Of a DNA stretch of 64,000 nt, positions 9,785 through 19,320 are shown one piece after another; within the stretch, counting starts at the first letter, position 1; the number at the start of each line of letters is the position of its first letter. Source of the DNA: Polychytrium aggregatum (lineage: Eukaryota; Chytridiomycota; Chytridiomycetes; Polychytriales); NCBI RefSeq assembly GCF_025602895.1, contig NW_026516230.1, positions 248,001-312,000 of the forward strand, in the 5' to 3' direction. The translations under genes were made by a program, and so were the position numbers. A model generated the notes under the pieces. It was given only the letters and a program-made list of their open reading frames with translations, was not told where the DNA came from and did no database searches.

Positions 9785-10636
9785 ATGAACAGCTTGCCGG
9801 CCAACCTCCCGTCGCCGCTGGCCCCAGCCGACGACCAACCACCAGAGTCGTCTGCAAACTACATTCCGCCCACAAGCATATACCAGCCGCATTTCTTCCA
9901 GCCCATCCAGCCGCTCCAGCACTCGCCCATGTCCCTCGCCATCCCGTACCCACTTCCGTTTCTGGTCTCGCCGGTCATTGCGGCCAACCCGCACCCCATC
10001 CACGTCCAACCCATCCAACCCACGTTCCAGCATCCAATGCCGTTCGTGATGCCACAGGACACCGGCTCATGTTCTCCCGTCCAATTCTCGGACCCTCCTC
10101 CGCCAGTAATCGCCCAGCACCCGCCTGCTGAGGCCGCGCCGATAGCGGATCCAGATCTGCTCTGGCGGCAGGCACAATCGCTGCTCACTCAAGGCATTAT
10201 CCCGCCAGGATATCGGATCTGCCGGTGCTTTCGGTGCTCTGAACATCCCGACGGATACATGCTGCAGCGGGAGGGGACCTACCGGAGCCACAGATGTCGA
10301 TACGGATATCCCGGCAAGCCGCCGAGCGACCGGACCACCAAGCGAGCGTCGAACAAGCTCGACAAGAAGCAGGGCGAAGATGCCGAAGGGCCCACCTCTC
10401 CAACCACTCACCCCCATGCCAGTGTCGCTCCCAGCCACAGCAGAGCAAGCCCGTCGGACCATTCCGGCAGCCATGCAGATCGTCGCTCTCTCTCGCCGCG
10501 GAGACGCTCCCGGTCTGGCCACGAAATGTCGGCTCCAAACGACGAGGCCGGGACTGCCTCTTCTCCAAAGCCCAATGGCAGCGCCGATCGTCTCGCCAGT
10601 GAAGCAGCCAAAGGCACCCACTTTGCCTCTCAATGA
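9602..10636 (+). CDS. Proline-rich protein with a C-x-C-x2-C...H cluster
   Basis: The open frame is 344 aa from 9,602. Starting at the ATG 9,785 gives 283 aa (MNSLPANLP...) and avoids a low-complexity Ala/Ser leader, so I prefer that start. The middle is Pro/Gln/His-rich and probably disordered. The only structured-looking part begins near nucleotide 10,222: CRCFRCSEHPDG, then T and SHRC, fitting a pattern C-x-C-x2-C-x5-G...T-x2-SH-x-C. Similar short Cys/His clusters occur in fungal proteins next to KDZ-type transposases and may bind zinc, but this link is inference. The C-terminus is Ser/Arg-rich (SLSPRRRSRSG). Function unknown; codon use and lack of internal stops support a real gene. Confidence 0.6.
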   Translation: MESIALASAPSVALSSALSSAPSVLSSAPPRSRRSGPPSGRKPSSWPASPQIDCPGPSPAVMNSLPANLPSPLAPADDQPPESSANYIPPTSIYQPHFFQPIQPLQHSPMSLAIPYPLPFLVSPVIAANPHPIHVQPIQPTFQHPMPFVMPQDTGSCSPVQFSDPPPPVIAQHPPAEAAPIADPDLLWRQAQSLLTQGIIPPGYRICRCFRCSEHPDGYMLQREGTYRSHRCRYGYPGKPPSDRTTKRASNKLDKKQGEDAEGPTSPTTHPHASVAPSHSRASPSDHSGSHADRRSLSPRRRSRSGHEMSAPNDEAGTASSPKPNGSADRLASEAAKGTHFASQ

Positions 10637-10896
10637 CTGCAGCCCACCGTAACTAGATGCATTTTGGAATATAGCGGTTGTCTCATCTCGCCCATCGCCA
10701 AGCGGCTCGCAGTCTACCAGTTCGCCACAGCAGCACTTCGTGTCGGCGGTCCAACGCACAGCTCATGTTGGCCAGTCCCGCTGCCTCTCAAGCAAGCGCT
10801 GTCAATCATCTACTGGCATTCGGATGCATATAATAAGCTGGACAGGGCAACAATATAGATCTCCTTCGGGTTGAGGGAGCAATGGGGTTACAGGCA
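10637..10896. other. Spacer before the transposon
   Basis: Short non-coding interval between the proline-rich gene and the left end of the mariner-Fanzor element. ATATAATAAG occurs near 10,828 and could serve as a polyadenylation region. Nothing else is seen. Confidence 0.4.
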
Positions 10897-10916
10897 ATCC
10901 AATAAAAAACGGGACA
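10897..10916 (+). repeat. Left terminal inverted repeat of mariner-Fanzor element
   Basis: ATCCAATAAAAAACGGGACA. Its core AAAAAACGGGACA is repeated inverted at 14,336-14,348, and a related end occurs at 7,247-7,266. Confidence 0.85.
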
Positions 10917-10974
10917 CCCGGGTTTTTGACCATTCATCGAATATTTTGTTACCCAATGTTATCGCGCGCTGGCC

Positions 10975-11647
10975 ATGACCATTCGCCACACATCCGACTT
11001 TCGCACCGCCGCATTGCGATGCTACGCCCTCATCCATAGCCTGCGTAAGGTCGCCTCCATATTCAGTGTATCCAAGAGCACCATCCATCGATGGCACCGA
11101 GGATGCAAGCTGGATGACCCATCCCGAGTCCCAGCTCGCAGATCCACTTTCTTTGAGCAGGCATGTCCAGTCATTCGCACCCTGATTGAACAGGACCCGT
11201 TCCAGACTGGTCCTGTGTTGCGATGCAAGCTCGAGTCCATCCTCCAGAGGAAAGTATCACTCTCACTCTGCCACACTGCCATCCACCGAGCAGGTCTCTC
11301 ACACAAGAGGGCAACACACCTCTACAAGTCCAAGCGACTGGATGAGCGAGTGGCACAGTTCAGGGACCAGGTCCGCTCCATCGACCCACGACGATTCGTT
11401 TTTGTCGATGAGACAGGGATCAGGAGATCCATTTTCCCTCTTTACGGATACTCACCGAAGGGTGCTCCGCTTCGCCAGCGCAATCACATGAAACACAAGT
11501 CCGTCTCGGCTGCATTTGCCATCAACCACTCTGGTGTGCTGCATCGATCGCCGAGGATGGTCAGTGATCTTCACCCCACCTGCCTCGCCCGACTTCAATC
11601 CCATCGAGAACTTCTTTGGGGTTGAGTCCCCACCGATTTGGGGTTGA
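10975..11647 (+). pseudogene. Decayed Tc1/mariner DDE transposase (internal deletion)
   Basis: The frame starts MTIRHTSDFRTAALRCYALI with a helix-turn-helix-type N-terminus (KVASIFSVSKSTIHRWHRG). The first catalytic Asp is in RFVFVDETGIRRS, followed by PLYGYSPKGAPL, both typical of the DDE_3/Tc1 family. After FAINHSGVLH the frame breaks. The third catalytic motif reappears one frame over as PPASPDFNPIENFFG and stops at 11,647. The part that should carry the second catalytic Asp (the xMDNAxxH region, about 60 residues in the family) is absent between about 11,535 and 11,575. The gene therefore looks inactive through an internal deletion that also shifts the frame. Confidence 0.85.
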
Positions 11648-11897
11648 GTTCCCTCCAATCACGCCGCCGTTCTCACGTTCACATCCCTGTCTTGAACCTC
11701 TCGGCGATTTTTGAACAGGGTCGCTTCCCAACCAGCCCGCAAAGACGGGCTCCTGCTCTCGGGTATAAATGCCACACCTTCGTCCTGCTGCTTTCTTCCC
11801 TCATCTCGCCTTGATCGGATCATCGCGCTATTGTACGATAAAAAAAGTCTCTGTTCTGACCAGTGCCACTGGCAGGCATCCAGCATCCTCTGCCCCC

Positions 11898-14263
11898 ATG
11901 CCTCCGAAGCGCAAGGGTGCCGGTGATGGCCAGCCTCGGCCACCCAGGCCCAAGAAAGCCAAGTCACAGTCGGAGCCTGTCTCTGGTTCGTATTCTGACC
12001 CCACGCATGCTTGGTCGTCTGTTGCTCCGTCGCTCACCACCACTGCTTCTGCAGATCCAATGGATGTCGATCCCACCGAGCCTGGTCCCTCATCTGGTCC
12101 TGTCAAGCGATGTCCCAAGTGCGATGGCACCGATCATCAGCGAAGCAACACCAACAGGTGTCCCAAATACCGGCCCCTCAAGAGTTCTGTCGTCCCACTC
12201 GTGGATGGAAGGTCATCCGCCCCTCAGTTCAGCTGCTTCAAGCAGACGATGATGGCTGTTGTCTCAATCCCGCTCTCCGCGACAAGATCCAGGCCACCGT
12301 CGAGGCCATGACCCAGATCCAGTTCGAGGCATCCAGGCTGCTCAACCTCCATATCCTCCGGTGCATCGAGCAGGATCTTCCCGTCCCCGTCATCTCCAAG
12401 TCCACCCCTGCTTTCATCCGCCAATGCTTCAAGATCGTCCAGGACGGTGCCCTCTCCCCGACCGGGGACAATGAGAAATACAACGAGCATCTGGTCGCTT
12501 CCTTTCGCGACTATCAGACCACTCGGCACGCAGACCTGCCTCCGGCCCCTCGTCTGCCTGATGGTGCTCACAGTCAGCTTCTCACCCTGTCTGTCAATGC
12601 CTATGCCACCAACTGCACCACCCACCTCAACCTGGCCTACTGGCGACTCCTTCGCCGCTTCTGCGCTGCCGTCTTCCCAGCCAACAAGCACAAGCACGAA
12701 GCCATCGAGGCTTGTCTCGAGCTCTTCGAGAAACCAGGGCCGACTCCACCCAAGGCCGATCTCGAGTTCCTCTATCCAGACTTTGGCCACGTCCTGGACG
12801 AGTTTCGGTACAGCAACGACCAGGACCGCTTCCGGGCCCTCCATCGCCTCTCACACCATGTGAGAATCCTCGCCCGAGACAAGATGGTCGACAATGTCCA
12901 CAAGTGGATCGACTGTGACATGCCCGCCCTCCGAGTCACCGAGCTGCAGCGCCAGGCCAAGCTGGACGAGCTCACTACCCAAGGCATTCCCTCCGACGAC
13001 AAGCGATTCACCACGGCCAAGTCTGAGCTCGGCACCACCAAGGCCAAGATCAACAAGCTGGCCGCCAGGATCAAGTGGTGCCTCAAGCAGCTCGCTCTCG
13101 ACACTCCTCCGGCCGTGTGCACGATAGTTCCTCTATGCACTGCAAGGGCCAAGTATGTCAAGATCGACACGGTCACTCTTTGGAATCTCCTTGACACCGA
13201 ACATCGTCTTAGACTCACCCGGGACAAGCTCAAGGAAGAAGGTGATGACGGCATCAACAACCAGGATCGTCTCTGGCGCAGTTGCTTCAAGCTGCGTAAT
13301 TCCCTCTTCCAAGAGCGGGTCAGGGACAAGAAGCTGTTCAACTACGAGATCAGCACCGATGGCATTGGATGCACCATCGGTCTCGTCAAGTTTGTGCCTC
13401 GAACCGATCGCACCGAGACCTCCGAGTCTCCTCCGACTGCCGAGCAGCGTATCCAGGCCCACATCGGTGACCCAGACCCCGGTGGCACCACTTGGATTGG
13501 CATCGATCCTGGAGTCGGCTCCATCTTCACGGCGGTCATCCAAGCACCGGGCCACCAAGACGAGGTAGTCTCGTTCTCCAATGCCCACTACCAGCACATG
13601 TGTGGCCATACGTCCAACACCAAGTGGCACAACACCATGAAGTATCGACTCAGCATCGAGACCTGGATGTCGACCACCCCCTCGCCCAAGGTGTCGTCCT
13701 CGGAGGCTTTCAAGGTCCATCTCACCCATGTCCTGCGACCGGAGCTGCGAGTGCAGCTCGACTTCCACCTTGGCAAGAAGGCCCGTCACCATCGCTTCAC
13801 GGGCCACAAGAGGCGCCAAGTGGCCGTCGACAGGATGTGCAAGGCCGTCCTGAAGCACGCCCCGATACGGACCGATGTGGTGATCGCCTTTGGCAATGCG
13901 TCATGGCGTCAAGGCAAGGGCTATGCATCCAGCCCTCGGAGGCAGCGGTTTGCTCAGTACTTTGAGCAATTCGAGCACCACCGACGCCGTCCCAATCACC
14001 ATCATGGAAGCGTCAAGGTGGCCTCAACGAACGAGTTCAACACCTCGCAAGTGTGCTCCAGGTGCCTGGAGCCAGTTCGGTTGGAAGGACTCGATGCGCC
14101 CAGCGTTGCGAATTCCCACTTTGTCAGGAGCTGCAAGAATCCCAGCTGCCGGACAGTGTGGAATCGCGACGTCAATGCGGCGCGCAACATGATCGCAGTG
14201 TGCAGGTCGATTGTGGAGATCGGAGAGCGACCGGCGGTCTTCACTCGGAGGCTGCCAAAGTGA
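11898..14263 (+). CDS. Fanzor (TnpB-like, OrfB_Zn_ribbon) RNA-guided nuclease
   Basis: The catalytic core is open in one frame to 14,263. It holds RuvC-I (WIGIDPGVGSIFTAVI), then STNEFNTSQVCSRC, whose Glu matches the rearranged RuvC-II position of Fanzor proteins, followed by a zinc ribbon (CSRC ... CKNPSC) and RuvC-III (NRDVNAARNM), ending PAVFTRRLPK. A likely N-terminus in another frame starts at ATG 11,898: a Lys/Arg-rich nuclear-localisation-like segment (MPPKRKG...PKKAKS), then a possible zinc knuckle CPKCDGTDHQRSNTNRCP. The two frames do not connect directly. They must be joined between about 12,180 and 12,240 by a small unannotated intron, or the gene carries a frameshift; no good GT-AG pair of normal size fits. 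An internal ATG at 12,308 (MTQIQFEASRLL) could start a shorter core. Family members are RNA-guided DNA nucleases encoded in transposons. Confidence 0.85.
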
Positions 14264-14345
14264 TCTGTTTTATTCCTTGTGGCTTTGCTTGACGCAAGCA
14301 CAGCACATACTACATGTTCATGGAAACGGCTATATTGTCCCGTTT
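14150..14345 (+). ncRNA. Predicted Fanzor guide RNA (omega/fRNA) region
   Basis: In characterised TnpB and Fanzor elements the guide RNA overlaps the 3' end of the nuclease gene and runs to the right end of the transposon. By position, the last ~110 coding bases, the 3' UTR and the right terminal repeat are the expected place. Supporting this weakly, the deletion derivative at 7.1 kb keeps the same 3' stretch (TGATCTGTT.TATT.CTT.TGGC) although nearly all coding sequence is gone. No structure was computed. Confidence 0.3.
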
Positions 14346-14355
14346 TTTTCTGAAT
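14336..14355 (-). repeat. Right terminal inverted repeat of mariner-Fanzor element
   Basis: TGTCCCGTTTTTTTCTGAAT on the + strand, inverted relative to 10,897-10,916 (16 of 20 positions match). The inner flank TTCATGGAAAC (14,317-14,327) recurs at 41,812-41,822. Confidence 0.82.
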
Positions 14356-14470
14356 AAAGTGTACTTGGGATCCGTCTCATACCCAAAAAGCGAGGCGCAG
14401 CTCAAAAGGCGATTCGCCTTCGCAAATCTTGGGTTGGTGTACTCTCACCCCCATCAATATCCGTGCAGAC

Positions 14471-16299
14471 ATGACTGTCCACTGCAATCCATCGTCGGTG
14501 CTGGCGGCCGACGGGCCCGAGACCAGCCAGTTGCTCCTCGGCGGCCTTCCACCCGAGCTTCTGGCCCTGATCATCGGCGGCCTCTCTCCTCGCTCGCAGT
14601 CCCGGCTCGCTCAAACATGCCAAAGGCTCTACCACCAGATCAGCCCTCGGCTCTGGCACCGCTTTGTCCCAACCTCGGTCGAACTGCTCCAGTTGCTGGT
14701 CGAGACCTATGGCGAGTCCGCAGACGACTCAACACGGCCGTCCCGCAGCGGGCCCCTGGTGCATGTCCGGTTCCTGGCCTTTGAGCGATTCAGGCCCGCA
14801 AATGAGGTGGGCGAGCAATATGCTCTATGCCGGCCTCTCCATACCACTGCCCGCACTGCACATTGCCTGGATGGCCCCCCGGAAACTCACCCAACACCTT
14901 GAATATGGCACATTGTGCCTGCATACTTATATCGTATACTGTCCATGGGCGAAATATCCAGGCATCCAACGCAATCATGGCGCTGCTGCAGACTGTCCCT
15001 CTGCCGAACCTGAGCACAGCCGACTTTCGACACAGTCTCATGGTGAGTCTGCCTAAACTGCACCTGCCTCCGATCTCTGACTGCTGCTTATCTGCGGCTG
15101 GTACTTACCCCGACGCATCCAAATCGCCCCAGATCACCGATGCCCATCTGGGCCAGTTGGCTCGCTGCCCGAACTTGACTACCCTCGACCTCAGCGGCAT
15201 CCCCGGACTCTCCGGCACATTCTTGCCCGGCCTTGCTCGCAGCTGTCATCGCCTGCGATCCCTTTCGCTCTATCACTGCGGCACGCTCGACAGCCAGTTT
15301 CTGGAAGACTTTGTCGAGGCGCTCTGCTGGCCGCTGGAGCAGCTGGATCTGCGCGGGGTCCGAGCAAGCTCTGAGGAGGAGAGCCTCGCCCTGGTCCGGA
15401 GCTTCATGACAAAGTGCCGGACGACATTAAGGCTGCTGTCTCTCGATCGAGTCAACGGCCTGCTCGACGGCGCCTTTCTTCTCGAGCCCGAGCAATCGCA
15501 TAGCCATCGGGACGACTCGAATCCGGGAAAGTCTGCCTCGTCGCTCCGCCAGTCCCAGCCGCCCAGCCCTTCGCCTGGGCCATCGCTATCGACGGGCCAG
15601 CATTGGAGCAGGCAGCCCTCTGCAATGAATCTCGAGGGTTTTGTGCTCGAGTACTGCAGCACACTCTCGGATGTGTCGCTGCGGCACTTGGTCCCTCACT
15701 TCTCGCAGCTGGCAACGCTGTCGTTCGCCGGATGCCGGATGTTCACCGCGGCGGGATACCTGGATCTCTTTCAACACTCGGAATGCTGCGATACCCTCAG
15801 TGACCTCGATCTCTCGCAGCAAAACTGCATTGACGGCCATGTTGTCCAGATGATCGTGCAGCGGTTCAACAGCATCCGCAGGCTGATTCTGCGGGACTGC
15901 AGCCTCACAGATCCAGCACTGGCTATTTTGCATGCGCGAGGACGGCCCTATCCCACCAGCGACTCCGGCCGGGCGCTGTCCCCATGGCCGCTGAAGGAGC
16001 TCGGCCTCGATCGCAACGACATTGGACCCGACGGACTCATCCAGATCGCCCAAGGCTTCTGCTCGACCCTGGAGACTCTAACAGCTTTTGGCTGCCGTGC
16101 TGTCATTGCGAGCTGGCTTCAGGCCCGGATCTGGGCCGTGACCGGTGCCACAGGGCCGTACTTCAGCACGAACGAGCAAGTCCGGCTGCTCGCATCTCAG
16201 ACGCGGGGGACGGAAGGAGCGGATTCTAATCCAGCACCGGATTTCTCCTGGTATGAGGGCGTCTTTGACAACATCGAATGGGAGGGCGTGTGGGACTGA
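14471..16299 (+). CDS. F-box / leucine-rich-repeat protein
   Basis: Proposed exons are 14,471-14,806, 14,962-15,042 and 15,133-16,299. All junctions are phase 0, giving 527 aa. The second intron (15,043-15,132) has a clear GTGAGT...CCCCAG. The first (14,807-14,961, GTGGGC...TCCAG) is less certain. Residues about 23-65 (LLLGGLPPELLALIIGGLSP ... LYHQISPRLW) form an F-box. From ITDAHLGQLARCPNLTTLDLSGI onward there are leucine-rich repeats of the AMN1/FBXL type. F-box/LRR proteins are substrate receptors of SCF ubiquitin ligases. A Ser/Pro insertion (about nucleotides 15,490-15,630) interrupts the repeats. The gene begins 115 bp from the right end of the mariner-Fanzor element, so its promoter may lie partly inside transposon DNA. 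The target is unknown. Confidence 0.8.
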
Positions 16300-16612
16300 A
16301 CGGCCAGCCCCTGCACAGCCATTTGTCTCTCTGCACAATATCTATACACTGCACCCCGATAGAGCGAGGCAGCCATCTGCGCTCTGGCGATCGCCATCTG
16401 TGCGAGCTGGATGCATCGGCCTGTCTGTGAGCCGGGCATCCCAGGCACCCCAGGCACGACAACAGCCCCAAAACGACCCAGACCCGGTTTGCCACGCGCC
16501 CGACACGTGCTCAGCGCCCCCCTCGCTCTGCTCATCTGCCGACGCTCAAAAGCCGTCTGTCGATCAATCAATCGGCTTGCGATCGCATCCAACGGCTCTG
16601 CTCCATTCAGCC
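16300..16612. promoter_or_regulatory. Spacer/promoter between F-box and TLC genes
   Basis: A 313-bp tandem-gene spacer. It is CA/CG-rich with short AGGCACC repeats near 16,441. No TATA box or RNA gene is seen. Confidence 0.35.
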
Positions 16613-18072
16613 ATGTCGGCGCTCTCGTGGACCCAGATCTATCACACGCCGCTCTTCCCGGCCTTCTTCGAGGCCCTGGGCCTGCCGAAGGCGTCCGAGC
16701 ATGTTGCCACCTTCCTGACGACGACCGTGGTCTGCCATTTGATCTACCTCTCGGCCTTCCCGCTCTCGTTCCACTTTTCGTCGGCGTACCGCACTCTGCG
16801 AGGATACAAGCGCAAGGACTGGTGCATCCACTGGGTGACGCTGTCGTTCTCAAGCACGATCGTGTGTCTGGCGCTCCCGATGCTCTTCGATCCTGCGCTG
16901 CAGCAAGACCGAGTGTTTGCCAACAGCTGGTATTCCGGCACCGTCCTAGCGATTGCCTGCGGGTGAGTTTGGAGGCATTGGGCGCGGCCGATCAATTGCT
17001 GCAGTCATTGACGCAGTCGTTGACGCAGCCACCAAGAGCACTCGAGCAGACAGCAAAGATCAACACTTGTCCGCGAGCATCCCCCCTTGCTCCGATTGCA
17101 TTGGATTGGTTTGGCTGACCAGCGTCGCATGGCTCTGGAATTGATATCGCAGATACTTCCTTTGGGACTCGCTGATCATCTTGGCCAACATCCAGAACGC
17201 CGGAGGAGCCATGCTTGTGCACGGCGTGGCCTGTCTGCTTGCCTATGGAGCATCGTTCGTGAGTGTCGTTCGTGAGTGTCGTTCGTGAGTGTCGTTCGTG
17301 AGTGTCAGGCGGTGATGGCTCGCTGCAATGATGGCTCGCTGCGATACAGCTCGGTCGACGTCTCATTCAGCAATCCGAGGCAACGCTTGTCGACTGCTCT
17401 GCCGCTGCGGCCCAGTGCTGATCCCGGTGTGCTTGCCCCACGCAGAGACCTGTCCTCAACTTTTACGGCGGCGTATTCTTGATGTTTGAGCTGAGGTACG
17501 TTCTGGGCACATATGCACAACGGCGATATCGACGACCACGACACTGACAACCTGCGCTCTTCCTTGTGGTGTGTCGATGGGTTGGCCGTGTCGGTGGGTT
17601 GGCCGTGTCGATGGCCTGGCCAACAGCACCCCGTTCCTGAACGTCCACTGGTTCTGCGACAAGGTTGGCCTCACGGGCAGCCGGCTCCAGTGGATCAACG
17701 GCATCGTCCTGCTTGCGGTGTTTTTCTTTGCCCGGATCGTCTTTGGCCTGTCCATGTCGTATCTGTTCTGGGGTAAGCATTCTGCCTTGGCCTGCCTGTG
17801 CCGGGCTCGGCTCAGTGCGGCTCGGCTGTGCTGGATAGACCGAATGGTGCTTCGTTGGATCGACCGAATGTCCCTGCAGATCGCCGTGCTCAACCCGTTT
17901 TCTCGGCCCTCGTCCACCGCCAGGCGACATCATCGTCCACTGGAGCCAGGTTCCGATCTTCATCGCCGGGCTCTACTGTATCGCCAACGTGGTTCTCAAC
18001 TCGCTGAACCTGTTCTGGTTCTACAAGATGATCTCGTCGGTGCGAAAGCGCTTCAACAAGAAGGAGGAGTAG
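16613..18072 (+). CDS. TLC-domain (TRAM/LAG1/CLN8-like) multi-pass membrane protein
   Basis: Five exons: 16,613-16,962, 17,153-17,258, 17,446-17,495, 17,627-17,772 and 17,924-18,072, giving 266 aa. All introns are GT-AG and the frame is kept throughout. The protein begins MSALSWTQIYHTPLF and has about six hydrophobic segments. Signature stretches are SSAYRTLRGYKRKDWCIHWV, GYFLWDSLIILANI, MLVHGVACLLAYGASF, LNFYGGVFLMFELSTPFLNVHWF and a C-terminal NLFWFYKMISSVRKRFNKKEE. This matches the TLCD/TMEM56 branch (ER-type lipid-associated TLC proteins with H..A and E.STPFLN..WF motifs). The basic tail resembles an ER-retention KKxx-type end but is KKEE. Ceramide synthase activity is unlikely because the Lag1p double-His motif is not seen. 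The exact lipid role is unknown. Confidence 0.88.
17259..17307 (+). repeat. 13-bp tandem repeat carrying duplicated 5' splice sites
   Basis: Starting exactly at the exon 2/intron 2 junction of the TLC gene, GTGAGTGTCGTTC is repeated three times and then GTGAGTGTCAG follows. Each copy begins with a perfect GTGAGT donor preceded by TTC, so four consecutive donors are available. Using donors other than the first would shift the frame or add an in-frame stop. Confidence 0.9.
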
Positions 18073-18654
18073 AGCCGTTGCGCTTGTCGTTGCGCTTGTC
18101 GCTGTGCTTGTCGTTGCGCTTGTCTCTGTGCTTGGCGGTGCTTCCCTGTTGCCGAATCTCGGACATGTTGTATGTCGCTCCCCATCCGGGGCATGTATCC
18201 GTGCATCGGGTATCCCTTTCCTGCCCTGCAATGCACTAGGATGCACTGCATCGGATACATATTCTCTTGATGCTATCCTGTCGTGTCGAATAAAGCGTTA
18301 TCCGTTCGTGCCGAGCAAGCCAAGGTCCATACACCCCATTGCTCGTGCTGCCCACTGCACGGCCACCCTCTTGGCAAGCCCAAGCGCATGCCTCTCGGTC
18401 TTGATCTTCCACCGCCTTGATCATCCATCGTCTCGATTGCCCATCGCCTTGATCGCCCATCGTCCGACGAGACGACCTCGCTCCCAGCACACCGCCAGCG
18501 CCGCGCTCTGCCTCTTGGTGGATTGCATCTCTGGCATCAGGCCGTCCGCCCATCCTCGCATCGCCCAAAGCCCGCTGTCGCCGATTCTGTGCCGACTCAT
18601 CAACCAACCCATCAACCAACCCAATCCACACCAGTTCACACAGCATCCTGACCC
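18073..18654. other. 3' flank of TLC gene and promoter of the x-x-Ser gene
   Basis: A 12-bp minisatellite (GCTTGTCGTTGC-like, about five copies) occupies 18,078-18,140 just after the TLC stop codon. AATAAA occurs near 18,291 (TCGAATAAAGCG) as a possible poly(A) signal. The rest holds no recognised gene. CAACCCATCAACCAACCCA repeats lie directly before the next ATG. Confidence 0.45.
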
Positions 18655-19320
18655 ATGAACAACCAGCTGCCGCCCAGTTACGATGAGGTTTTGATGGTCG
18701 CAACTCCGTCCCTGCAGGACGCCGATCAAGACCTGGCCACCCGTGAGCAGTACTCAGCGCTGTTGCCAAAGTCTTGTGCCTACTGCGACAGCCCCAACGA
18801 CCACACCCTGGACCAGCTGCGGTGGGGTGTTTGTCCGCACCGCCTCAAATCCAAAATAACCGGCTCGGACGATCAGACCATCGCCTCGGTTCTATCCGAG
18901 TCCCGGTCTGAGTTTGTGTCAGGATTCGAGGCTCCAGCGACCTCCAGCCGCCTCGAGCTGGCGCTCAAGTACATTGTCCTGCCCGTCTTCCTGTTGACCT
19001 CGATCAGCATCGGCGTCTACCTGTCGGCGGTGCCGGCCCCAAGCTTCCAGTTTGCAGCCCAGATGGCCGACTTTGCCGTCTTTTCACAGTTTTCGCGGGT
19101 ATCTGTTGTGAGCCAGTTTAGCTACTTTTCGCTTGTCTCGCAGGGCTCCATCTGCTCCATCTACTCGATGTTCTCCATCTGCTCGTTTGCATCCGTTTTC
19201 TCCATCTTTTCGTTCTTTTCCATCTTTTCGTGTGTTTCGTTCTACTCGGCATACTATACCTTTTGGATCGTTGTGCCGCCCAAGCCTGCAAGCCCTGACT
19301 ATGCTGACGACCCGAGTTAA
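18655..19320 (+). CDS. Membrane-associated protein with (x-x-Ser)19 repeat and PPxY motif
   Basis: A single-exon 221-aa protein. The N-terminus has PPSYDEV, a PPxY motif that in other proteins binds WW domains (for example of Nedd4/Rsp5 ligases). Next comes a small Cys/His segment (CAYCDSPNDH ... CPHRL) that could bind zinc. A transmembrane-like helix follows (YIVLPVFLLTSISIGVYL, about residues 105-122). From about residue 142 serine occupies every third position for 19 consecutive triplets: VFS QFS RVS VVS QFS, and so on to CVS FYS. The other two positions are nearly all hydrophobic or aromatic. Serine is encoded by TCN and AGC codons alike, so the pattern is kept at protein level, not by DNA slippage. 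No family was recognised. A regular beta-solenoid or a Ser-lined membrane structure is conceivable. Confidence 0.75.
   Translation: MNNQLPPSYDEVLMVATPSLQDADQDLATREQYSALLPKSCAYCDSPNDHTLDQLRWGVCPHRLKSKITGSDDQTIASVLSESRSEFVSGFEAPATSSRLELALKYIVLPVFLLTSISIGVYLSAVPAPSFQFAAQMADFAVFSQFSRVSVVSQFSYFSLVSQGSICSIYSMFSICSFASVFSIFSFFSIFSCVSFYSAYYTFWIVVPPKPASPDYADDPS

Larger units (their letters stand above)
10897..14355 (+). mobile_element. Composite Tc1/mariner-Fanzor transposon (3.46 kb)
   Basis: The element is bounded by imperfect 20-bp terminal inverted repeats. The left is ATCCAATAAAAAACGGGACA at 10,897-10,916; the reverse complement of the right end (14,336-14,355) is ATTCAGAAAAAAACGGGACA. Between them are, in the same direction, a decayed DDE transposase (10,975-11,647) and a TnpB-like Fanzor gene (11,898-14,263). 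Fanzor genes carried by mariner-type transposons are known in eukaryotes. A TA dinucleotide abuts the right end but no clear TA is seen at the left, so the target-site duplication is uncertain. The left end lies 260 bp from the upstream gene and the right end 115 bp from the F-box gene ATG. Its own transposase is broken, so movement would need help in trans. Confidence 0.88.
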
